Part shown: in pieces, positions 22,437 through 32,362 of the stretch
How positions within the stretch are numbered: position 1 is the stretch's first letter
Layout of the letters: each line of letters begins with the position of its first letter
Source of the DNA: Beta vulgaris subsp. vulgaris
Lineage: Eukaryota; Streptophyta; Magnoliopsida; Caryophyllales; Amaranthaceae
Length of the DNA stretch: 64,000 bases
Direction of reading: 5' to 3'
Assembly: GCF_026745355.1 (NCBI RefSeq)
Contig: NC_079206.1
Coordinates: 23,282,899-23,346,898 of the forward strand
Position numbers and translations under genes: made by a program
Notes under the pieces: model-generated
What the model was told of the DNA's origin: nothing
What the model saw: the letters and a program-made list of their open reading frames with translations, nothing else
The model's database searches: none

Positions 22437-24710
22437 GGACTACAACATTCACACAACAATGACAAACCAGAGCAGCAATTTAATTAGAACTACATTATCA
22501 TTTGGGGAAGGGGGGGCATACGCAGACAACAAACAAAAAACCCATAATTCAGACAACAATGAAAATTAAAACCCTAAATTGGTTTAGGAAAGAGAACCAA
22601 AGGTCACTGAAAAGCTAAATACATGCTCCTACTTAGTTAACATTAACGTTAGTAAAATAAAAATTCATAATTTGGGAAGGGAGGGAGAAGATGAGCAGAG
22701 AAAACTTACTTGAAGAAGACAAACTCCTCAACTTCGAAACTGAAGAATCGCCTCCAATTGAATGAATGAAAAAAAAAAATTCTTGCGCAACTTCGTTAAT
22801 GGTGGTAGCAGAAGAAGCTTTAGTGGGGAAGAAGACAATGGAAGTTTTAGGGGAAGGTGAAAATTTTGTCAACTCACCTTTTCTCAGAGTAATAAAGTCA
22901 GCACCTGTAAAAAAAATTAAAACCGGCTGTGGGTCCCACTTTTAAAATTTTTGTTTACCTTCTCAACAGGTTATAAGTTACCTAAGACTTATAGGGGAAA
23001 CTAAATATAAAACATGGGACCTACAGGGAATAATCAAAAGGTGGGACTTATTAAAGTAAATGGGTAATAGTTGAGCCCTTTCTGGGCAAATAATCCTAAA
23101 TTGAATAGGCAATAGATAAGATTTCCCAAACCAAACCATTTCTTCAATTTAGAAGGCGAAGTACGGAAGCGACTCCGTGCTCCTGCGACCAACGATATCG
23201 AGGTATTAATTAAATAAAATAGGGCACGGTGATTAATCCGTTCCTAAGAAAAGCTATGGGCTACCACCATATACTCCAACTCATACTAGTCCAATACTTC
23301 AGACGTGCACAAGTCTAAAACTTATTGCTATTCACTTTCCACTTTAATTTATTAATAAATTATTTATTTGTTGTTGACTCACAAAGTAAGACAACTAACA
23401 TAATATCACATAAACAAAAAAAATCCATTTCTATCTTAGGATTAAATAAGGTGATCAACAACTCAAAGTATCCAAGAATAATAATTTCATTTATTAGTTT
23501 AATAACCAACCAATATTTATTTGTTAACTTAGATCAACAATCAACCAACATATGTGAATATCCAACTTTACCAAGCAAGGCCCACGGTCCTTATAAAATA
23601 AATATAATAATACAAGGGAACAATGATCCAGTTCATGATCCAATAACATTATTATTAATCACTCATGTGAATTAATAAAATAAAAGTTCCCAATCCTACA
23701 TGCTTGCATCAATCATTCATACAAACATATAATATCCATCATATGCAACATGCTTCACACAACGGCATAAAACATGCAAAATCACTTGATTATAAGTCAC
23801 ATATGAACTATAAAAAGTTTCCTATACATGATACTACATCAATCCTAATCTCAGGACATGATTCAAGTCTAATAACACATAGCTAGGTATGTACGCACCT
23901 TGTGTAGACAAAACATGAACCCACTTTCACAACCTTAGAAATTGCTCAAAATATATTATCCGCCTACCAAATGCCAATGCATCCAATTAATACTCTAATG
24001 AATTTTCAGCAACTTTAAAATAATTTAAATCCTCTTAAAAAGTGTTTAAAAAACCCTCTTAAACATTAAAACTTCAACTTTTAGTACCCCCTAGTATAGT
24101 ACTACCATACTAGTTATCAAAACACTTAACAATCCATACTTTGATATTTAAAACCCAAGTGTGCTAATAAAAATTCCACCAACTTGTAGTATCTTCAAAA
24201 CCCCTTTTAAAGTCACTCTAACATAGTTATAAATATTAAAGTACTCAATTTTCATAAACTATAACATAGTACTACAAATTCTAACTCTTAAAACATAAAA
24301 AAATCCTTTCTTTTTATGCTTGAAATCCTAATTTGAACATATATATTAAATCTTGAATTTAATTCATTTACTATACTAATTATATAATCTAAAATTTATA
24401 TTTAAATAATCAAAGATACAAAATTTAATAATTAAACCACCAAAACAATACTTAAAACCTTAAAACTCGTAAATAATATAATATAGATGAAGAGAAAATA
24501 ACCAAGAGGAGAGAGAGAGGAAGAAACACGACAAGAGGGTGAGGAAGGGGCTCCGGCTGGCTACTACTGGCTAGTGGGGCAAGTTGGTTGACGGTGGTTG
24601 GCCGGCGGTGCTGCCGTGGATGAAAAAGGAAGAAAGAAAACAGTGAGAGAGAGAAGAAAGGAGAAAATTTAGGCTATTTGTATAATGTGACAAAATTGTT
24701 ATGAGGGGGA

Positions 24711-24719
24711 GTATTTATA
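24711..24719 (-). promoter_or_regulatory. TATA box of the reverse Gypsy LTR
   Basis: TATAAATAC on the minus strand, about 75-220 bp upstream (in that orientation) of the GC-rich leader. The placement matches the forward LTRs. Confidence 0.5.
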
Positions 24720-25020
24720 AGTTCCCCCCATTAGGGGTCCAAAAGAGAGAATTGAGATTCATGGGTTATTTCAATGAAAGGTGATCTTATAAAAGTTATG
24801 GTGGTTTTGGCTCCTCTACACAATATTAAAATCTTTGTAATCTAACTCAACTAATTAATTTATAAAATATTATCGAAGTATGATTCACTAAAACATTTGA
24901 TTATTTAAAAATATTAAATAATCCTTTGACTTTAAAAATAGTCCATACTTTAAGAAATTAATTATTTAAAATACTAATATATACTTTAAAATATATTTAT
25001 AAGATTCATAAAATTGTGGG

Positions 25021-25511
25021 GGAGATGAAGAAGAGGAAGATGAATAGGTTGGAGCAAGAGCAATCTTCTAAATTTCCAGGGGAGAAAGTTCCAGTTGAGA
25101 AAGTTCCAGTTGAAAAAGAGCAAGTTGATAAACGACAACATGAGAAACGACCAGATTATAAGTTGTCACTTAAGAAACGTGCGTTGGATAATAAGCCAGC
25201 TGAGAACAGCTAGCGTGTAAGCCAACATTTGTTTTGAAGAGGCCTTTGAGTGCCAAAATTTTGAAGGGTAAAGAGCCTTCATTGGCGGAAGTGTATGGTT
25301 CATTGAAAAGGGTTAAACTTGAAGATGACTCTAATTACCTAACTGTTGATTAAGTTGAAGTTAAGTTTTTCCCAGAGGGGTAAGTATTAAAAGGTGAAGG
25401 AGGAAGTTGAAGTTCTTGTAGCTTCAAGTAAATGAGGATAGAAACAATTGATCCAAGAATTGGTCTTGTAATAAGGCCTGATGAAGTTCTTGATTCGGAA
25501 GAGGGATCAAT
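25021..25511 (+). pseudogene. Last visible piece of the broken gene
   Basis: Continues the frame left at 11451: EMKKRKMNRLEQEQSS, then a short Lys/Glu/Val repeat (EKVPVEKVPVEKEQVDK) and DYKLSLKKRALDNKPAENS, with a stop at 25211-25213. A second frame reads KPTFVLKRPLSAKILKGKEP and SLAEVYGSLKRVKLEDDSNY to a stop near 25351. A third reads TIDPRIGLVIRPDEVLDSEE up to a donor at 25512 (AAT|GTAAGT). Frameshifts and stops show decay. The family is not recognised. Confidence 0.45.
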
Positions 25512-26047
25512 GTAAGTACTTTTTTGTTAATGATATTACTTATGTTCAAGAGGGTTACTTATTATTGTTATAGGAGTTATTTATACAAGATAAATGCAAT
25601 TACTGATAGTATATAGGTAGTATTGATTTGGAAATATAGTTTGCCATCTGTATTTTTTCAAGGATTACTTAATAAGTTAATACGAGTTATATATACTATT
25701 TCATGGGGTAACTTCTTAAAATCTTGTAGGGTCACTTATTAAATTTATACGAGGTTACTGATTATGATATAAACTTAATAGTGAATAGTCAAAAATTATC
25801 TAAGATATTTTATGATCACGATCTTGTATTATGAGATATATGGTGGACTAATATAAAGTGGGTCATACTTTCCCAGTTGAGAAGATTGTCATGTTTAATC
25901 TTTACCTGTAGTTATAATAATCATGAAAGTTTTTGCAGCTCCGGACCTTTCCTCTATGTCTCTTTCTTTGGTTATTTACTTCTATTAATAATGTTGCGAT
26001 AGTAGAAAGCTTTTATAAGATAGATTTCTATTTCTTCCCTTCAAATT
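25512..26047 (+). other. Intron-like AT-rich sequence
   Basis: Follows the donor at 25512 and carries several GAGGTTACTGATT/GGTTACTTATT motifs (25545-25765), like the intron at 1452-2575. A TTTTTGCAG acceptor-like site lies near 25940. No coding sequence is recognised after it. Confidence 0.35.
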
Positions 26048-26398
26048 TGTTAAGGTGTTACCCCACATGTGAGCTTGTCTAGTTGTCCATATTGAGGAAA
26101 AAGAGAGAGAGAGAGAGAGAGACAGGGGATGACTAACTAAGCTTATAAGAAATAATATTGATGATGTAATAAATATAAATAAATTTAGTTATAATTATAA
26201 AGAGTTAGTTTTGGTGGTTAGAAGTTTGTTAAAAGCTCTAGTATAACTCACATTTGGCAGCTAGCTTTCTTCATTCTCTATTCTTGTATATAGATAGACG
26301 TTAGTTCAGTATTTTAAAAAGGATCAATTTTATTTTTACTCACACATCTTTTGTGAGATTTCTCTCAAACATCAGAACAATCTTTCTTGTTCTTCTTA
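26048..26398 (+). repeat. Probable 5' LTR of Copia element A
   Basis: Begins TGTTAAGGTGTTACCCC and ends just before the primer-binding site. It contains a (GA)n run at about 26103-26121 and an AT-rich promoter-like stretch. No second LTR copy is present to confirm the borders, and the usual CA end is not seen. Confidence 0.4.
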
Positions 26399-26410
26399 TG
26401 GTATCAGAGC
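26399..26410 (+). other. Primer-binding site (initiator tRNA-Met)
   Basis: TGGTATCAGAGC, the standard plant Copia minus-strand primer site, directly after the LTR. Confidence 0.85.
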
Positions 26411-27162
26411 TCAAAGAAAATCAATTTTGTTTAGCTCATCTTTCTCTTAGAATTCTTCATATTCTTCATTTTTCTCTTAGATTTCTTCAGATTCTTCATT
26501 TTTCATTTCAAATCATTCATTTTCTTTCCAGATTTCTCAAAATTTCGAATTTATTCCTTCAAGATTCCTCAATTTTTCTCATTAATCTTCTTAATCTCTT
26601 CACATTTCTTGTTTTCATTTTAAATATGTCTGAATGTGACTCAATTTCTTCTGAACACAATTTTGGTTCACAAAATAAAACGATTAATTACAATGATGCA
26701 TACTTCATTGCTAATGTTGATCATCCTAAACAATAATTAGGAACTCATCTCTTTAATAATGGAGATAATTTTGTTAATTGGAGTCGAGGAGTTCGTTTGG
26801 CTTTAGGAGCTAAAAATAAGTTTGGCTTCTTTGATGAAAGCTTAAGCAAACCAACTGCAACTTCTGATGATTGTCAAAAATGGATAAGAAATGACTATTT
26901 AGTCACTTCTTGGATTTTGCGCTCAATGGAGTCTACACTCTCATAAAGTTTCATTTTCCTAAATTCTACTAAACAACTTTGGGAGGAAATCAATGAACGT
27001 TATGGTCTGTCGAATGCTCCACTTCCATATGATGTTCATAGAAGTTTAACTTCAATTGAGCAAGGTAATTTTTCTATTGTTGAGTATTATACAAAATGAA
27101 GAGAGTTTGGGATGAATTGCATGTTTTTGGTGAGATTCCTACTTGTAAATGTGGAGCAATAG

Positions 27163-27440
27163 TGTTGGTGATCATCACATTGTTATGCCTAATACACATG
27201 CTCCTGCTTAATCAATTCCAGCTGAGCTCAAGTTTCCTAGCTTAAGCTTCTTTGTAATAGAAAGCATATGTTAGTTACAAGTTAGTTACAATTCAGTTAG
27301 AAACCCTCTTGTAATAAGATGACACTATATAAGGTGTAATAGAGTTCTAGTAGCTCATTCATTTTTTACAGAAATAAAAAATCCTCTCCATCTCTCTACA
27401 TTTCTCTAATTCTCTCTGATTGAATTTGAAAACTTCAACA
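27163..27440 (+). mobile_element. Copia solo LTR (278 bp)
   Basis: Starts TGTTGGTGATCATC and ends AACTTCAACA, so it has TGTTG/CAACA inverted tips. It is flanked by a perfect 5-bp duplication AATAG (27158-27162, 27441-27445). A TATATAAGG promoter motif lies near 27330. It is inserted in the gag of Copia element A, with no internal region. Confidence 0.92.
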
Positions 27441-29928
27441 AATAGATGCTTATTCTTGTGCTTTACTTAAGAAAATGATAGATGTAGATCAATTGAACAA
27501 ATCAATTCAATTCGAGGCATTAAATCCTTCGTATGATCAAGTGAATGTTAACGTTATTAGTATGGATCCTTTAGCGCATGTTAATTGTGCCTATCACATA
27601 TTTCAGCAAATTGAAAAGAAGAAATTTGTTGTAATTTCTCCAGTTCAAATTCCAAAAGTGAGTGCTTTGTATTCTCATAAATCTAATAAGAGTTTTCTTC
27701 TAGCTATCAACAAAATTATCCACGAAAAGATTAAAACAAAAAAAAAAAGCTAAGTTTGATAGATTTTGTGATCATTGTAAGATGAGAGGCCATAGTATTG
27801 AACAATATTTTAAGATCAATGGTTATCTTGAGAAATTTGCCTACTTAAAGAATAAATTAGGTTCAACTTCATCAAAAGTAGCCAATGTTGTTGCTACTAA
27901 ATCTGTTGGGAATACTCCACTTGATGTTGATGATTCTGGAGTATCTGAGGAACAATCTGGTTCTCTAGATCTCAGGACATGATTTCGCCTATACACATAG
28001 GCATGATGCGGGTATGATAAGTGTGTCTAATATTCATTATGATATTAATCATTTTGACCAATATTCTTAGATTATTGATAATGGACCTAGTGATCATATG
28101 ACTTCATATAAGTCTTTGTTTTCTTCCTTGACAAAATTAAACACACCTATCAAAGTAGACTTACCTGGTAATTTTTAGAAAATGTTTCTCAAATTGGAAT
28201 TGTTCAATTAACTCCTGCTATATTGCTTGAAAATGTTCTTTTCATTTCATCATAATCTTTTATCAGTAGGCAAACTTCTTGATCAAAATCAGCTTGTTGC
28301 TCATTTTCATTCCTCTTATTCTGCTTTTTAATTAGGACCATTTAACTAACAAGTTAAAGACTACTGGAAAAAGGGTGTATGGATTATGTAAGTTCAGTAC
28401 TTCTGGTTTCAATCTTGTTTCTGCTTCTTTGGTATCTACATCTTAGTCTGATGCTTCTTTTTCTAGTTGTGTTTCGCACAATGATGCTATTCCTGTTTCA
28501 AATAAGAATCACAGTGATACTCTTTTAATACAGTAGGGATAAATAAACTTTATTTTCAATTGTTGCAATCACAATGATACTTTGTCATCCTTCTCTAAGC
28601 AAAATAAAACATTTAGTAGTTTCATATGATGGTAATATGCATGAATTTTCTTGTGACCCTTGTATCTTTGCTAAGCATCATAAACTTCCATATCCTATTT
28701 CAAGTTCTTTGGCTAGTAAATCATTTGATCTTGTTAGGACTCCTAGTCTGTCTCGTGCTCCCTATTTTCTTACTATTCTTGATGATAATATTAGAATAAC
28801 TTGGACACACTTGATTCATACAAAGCAGCAGGTATCTTCATTTCTTTCTTCTCTCCTGGACTAGGTTAAGACTCAATTTGATGTTATTGTAAAGATTATC
28901 AGGAGTTATAATGGGACAAAAATTATGGAAGAATTATACAATTACATGTTTAAAGATAGAGGTATTGTGCAGCAAATGAAGATCTAGTCCTGACAACCCC
29001 CAACAAAATGGGAGGGTTGAAAGAAAACATAGGCACCTTATTCAGACAGCATGGGCAAACAACTTGACGTCTGAGGCTACTTGGGAAGTAGAAGAAAAAA
29101 TGAGAGCGAAATACCCCCACCTTTTATTTTAGGATGATATGATCATTATGTAATGAATGCTTTAATTGAAAGTTATATGATACTGCATGATCTGAATGTT
29201 TATTTGATGAAATGATTTATGACATTGCTACGCATATATCATATGGATTGAATGTTTATATGAATGTATATATTATCAATGATATAGGTTCTAATTGAGC
29301 TCCAGTTTCGAGGACGAAACTTTTTCTAAGAGAGGAAGGATGTAATATCCTAAGTTTCAATTTTATTTAATTAATAACTAATCTTAATTATTAAACTAAA
29401 AGTGATCCAAATTCATTAACTAAAAATCACTAAGTTAATGTTAAGTATTTTTGCTTAATAATTTATGGTTAATGAAGTTCATAAATTAAATTATTAAAGT
29501 CTTGTAGTCAACCTTGCAAGAAATTCGGGTGTAAAACTAAATGTTAATAACAAGATTCTGATGACCCTTTGTCTTAGTCTATAAGACCAAACAAGTAAAA
29601 GAAACTCAAATCATAAATTGAGCCCAACTTCCACCAAACATCAGTAAACACAAAGTAAAAGAAAAAGAGGAAAATCCATCTTCCTTCTTTGTCAATGGCG
29701 TGCAAGACCAAAACACCCAAGTCATATATGGATTTCTTGATCTTCCCTTGTTTTATCAAAACCAGCAAATACTTTCTAATTACACTTTCACTCTCACAAA
29801 CTCATCTAATCCACTGAAATCCACTCAAAAATAGTGGTTGAGCTTCTTGTTTTTCTTGAAAAACCATGGATGCTAATGGTTTGAGAATTTTAAATTCTGA
29901 AATTTAACTTCTGAGATTGCATTTCCTC

Positions 29929-29937
29929 TATAAATAG
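29929..29937 (+). promoter_or_regulatory. TATA box of the Gypsy LTR
   Basis: TATAAATAG about 100 bp before the GC-rich leader. Same position as in the other family members in this window. Confidence 0.55.
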
Positions 29938-30348
29938 GGAGGTTGAGTTCGAAATTTTCATCCCAAAATCAACAACAACAATTCAGAAAAACAACATCAA
30001 CTAAAAGAAATTGAATATAGAATTTTCAACTCCTCTGTTCTTCTTCTGTTCGACCACCACTACAACCACCATAGCCACCACTTTTTTTTATCTTCTGACT
30101 TTCGCCAGAGAGCCAGGACCTCCGCCCAGTGGCAGCGGCACCACCTCCCCACGCCGCACCTCTTCCCCGTCGTTCTCCCACACTCGCCTACTTCTCTCTC
30201 CTCTGCGCAACACCACAGCACCACCACTCAGTAAGGACGATATCAAGGACATAAGGAGAAGATTATTACTATTTTGCAATCAAGGTAAAATCAACTGCTA
30301 TTACCCACAATTCCCTATAAATATTTTTATCAAATACGAGAACAATAT

Positions 30349-31665
30349 CACTAGTAGAATAAATGCTACTTGCTGCGGTCAAAAAGTGGCATATTGCGGC
30401 GGTTTTGGGCGCGCAGCAATTAAGGGCGCAGCAATAGGTAAATAATATATTGTTGCGGTTTTGGGCAAAAACCGCAGCAATATACTTATTTTATATATCA
30501 GATTTATAATACATATCGCTGCGGTTTTAGCCCAAAACCGCAGCAATATGTACTGGTACAGGCAAAAAAATTTTTTTTTTTTTGCATTTTTCATTTACAT
30601 TTGATAGAATAAAATCTACAATTAAGTGACTAACTAATAAAATATTGCAACACTACAATAACAACACAAAAGTATCTAAATCAAACCACCATATGTCCAT
30701 ATATTCAATAAAAATAATATTACAAGCCCTAATTACAAAAATATAAAAAAAAAATGACAACAGAAAAAATTTAAAAAACGAAAAAGAAAAAACTAGAAAT
30801 ACAGAAGTACATAAAATTAATATCGAAAATTAATTTAAATCCTAATACAAAAATATATAAAATAAAACAGATCTGGAAAAAAAATAAAAAAACGAAAAAA
30901 AAATAAAATAGAAAGACAGAAGTGAAAGAGTGCCAAAACAGGCGGTATTGACTTGTTCAAAACAACCGATATACGGTGCGAACGGTGCTGGTGTGAACTC
31001 GACGGCGCTGGTGCGACGCGGTGCGAACGGTGCGACGCGGTGTGACGCGGTGCGACGAGGTGCGACGCGGTGCAACGAGGCGCGAATGATATCGACGAAG
31101 AGGGCGAAAGACCGTCTCCACCACAAAACAGATCGGAAAAAAAACCGATATTAGAGTCTCCACCACAACCGTCGAAGATGAAGGGTGAGGGTCAAGGTGA
31201 GAGGACGAGTGGTGATCTGAGAGTGAGGGGCGGCGAGAGGAGAGAGGGTCGGCGAGAGGAGAGAGGAGTGAGGGTGAGCGTGAAAGAGAGAGGAGAGAGG
31301 AGTGAGGGTGAAAGAGAACGGCTGTGAGTTGTGCGGGAGGAAATAAGACAAACCCTAACCGAGCATGCTTTTTATATATATTTTTTAATGCTATTGCTGC
31401 GGTTTTTTCAAGAACCGCAACAATATATTAAAATATTATTAAATAGTAATATTTTAATATATTGCTGCGGTTCTTGAAAAAAACCGCAGCAATATATTTG
31501 GTCAAACAGTCAACTTTTTTTAAATTTTTTTCTACTATACGATATTGCTGCGGTTTTTGGTAGAAACCGCAGCAATATCTTTATTTTATATTTACCTTTT
31601 CTTTTAACGTGATATATTGCTGCGTATGGGTAAAACCGCAGCAAATAGCATTTATTCTACTAGTG
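30349..31665. mobile_element. Non-autonomous CACTA (En/Spm) element (1317 bp)
   Basis: Termini CACTAGTAGAATAAATGCTA and the inverted TAGCATTTATTCTACTAGTG. Three-base flanks TAT/AAT differ at one base. Subterminal regions (30380-30550 and 31385-31645) carry at least ten copies of TATTGCTGCGGTTTT. Most are arranged as facing pairs that can fold (GCTGCGGTTTT...AAAACCGCAGC). The centre holds an AT-rich stretch and a GC-rich segment with a tandem repeat (31008-31085). No transposase. Confidence 0.92.
31008..31085 (+). repeat. GGTGCGACGC minisatellite in the CACTA core
   Basis: About seven imperfect 10-bp units of GGTGCGACGC. The open frames crossing it in several phases come from the repeat and do not look like genes. 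Confidence 0.7.
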
Positions 31666-31978
31666 AATGTGATTAGTAAAAGGTTATCAAAATGATTATT
31701 CTCGAGTTGCAGGATGATTACTATGATTTATTTGTAAGTACTTTTTATGAGTTTTATGAACTGGATGGACTATCATGAGCTATTGTTTATAAAGAAGATG
31801 ATATGATATGAAATAGTTTTGCTACCTTAATTATTGAGGTAGAGATGACATGAATGACTAATGATTATCACCTATGAATATAAAAAGTTACGAAACATGA
31901 TAAAGTAAAGTGAAAGAACTGGTTTGCTGAGCTGATAGGCGGTCGTGCACGAACCGAGCTGTTTATTAGGGCACTGGC

Positions 31979-32362
31979 TAGAGGTGGGCATGGGCCGGGC
32001 CGGGCCTGTTCATGGGCTCGCCCCGCGGGCTTAAGTAAATGGCGGGCCGGGCCCGGGCCCATGAATGGCAGGCCAGGCATGAAATTTTAAAAATTTGTCC
32101 TCGGCCCAGGCCCAAGGGGTGATGTGGGCCGGGCTCGTGCTTCCCGCAACTAGCCCATGTTTTATGTTGTATTTTTGACAGTTTTAGGGTAAAAAACAAA
32201 GGAAAGGAGCGTTCGGCTTGTGGACCGGCCCACGCGGGCTCGTGTTGGTGCGGGCCGGAAATAAAATTTTTTGACCATGACAGGCCCGCGGGCCACGGAG
32301 CGGACAACGGGCCGGGCCGGGCCCAAATCGTGTCGGGCCGTGGCCCTTTATTTATTACCAGG
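31979..32362. mobile_element. GC-rich hAT-like MITE
   Basis: Begins TAGAGGTGGGCATGGGCCGG, a typical hAT MITE start, and is full of GGGCCGGGCC-type palindromes. Flanked by GCACTGGC (31971-31978 and 32363-32370), an 8-bp duplication. Removing it restores a continuous LTR sequence across TTATTAGGGCACTGGCCC. The right terminus (TTATTACCAG side) has diverged from the left. Confidence 0.75.

Larger units (their letters stand above)
17228..23096 (-). mobile_element. Mutator-like element with transposase and GRF gene (5869 bp)
   Basis: TIRs of about 110 bp match with only a few differences: GGATTATTTGCCCAGAAAAG at the left, and the complement of CTTTCTGGGCAAATAATCC at the right. They run through AGTCYCACCTTTTGATTATT and GGTCCCATGTTTTATATTTA. 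A perfect 9-bp target duplication TAAATTGAA flanks it (17219-17227, 23097-23105). Inside are a small intact GRF zinc-finger gene on the plus strand (17500-18143) and a decayed MURA-type transposase on the minus strand (18881-22436), placed tail to tail. It sits in the reverse solo LTR. TIR quality suggests it is among the younger insertions here. Confidence 0.93.
11452..25020 (-). mobile_element. Gypsy solo LTR, reverse orientation, holding two Mutator-like elements
   Basis: LTR sequence lies at 11452-11859, 17101-17227 and 23097-25020, about 2.46 kb net. On the minus strand it runs from near 25020 to GGGTGTTACA, whose complement TGTAACACCC is at 11452. A minus-strand TATAAATAC box (24711-24719) precedes a GC-rich leader (about 24640 down to 24490), as in the forward LTRs. 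The 5' LTR tip seems clipped: the plus strand reads GTGGGGG then AGATGAAG, without the expected TGTTACA, so a small deletion probably took the tip and one target copy. No internal retroelement region is present, so it is a solo LTR. Confidence 0.72.

Noticed and set aside
31070..31351. Overlapping plus and minus open frames in the CACTA core
   Set aside because: Driven by the GGTGCGACGC and GAGAGG repeats; no recognisable domain in either direction.
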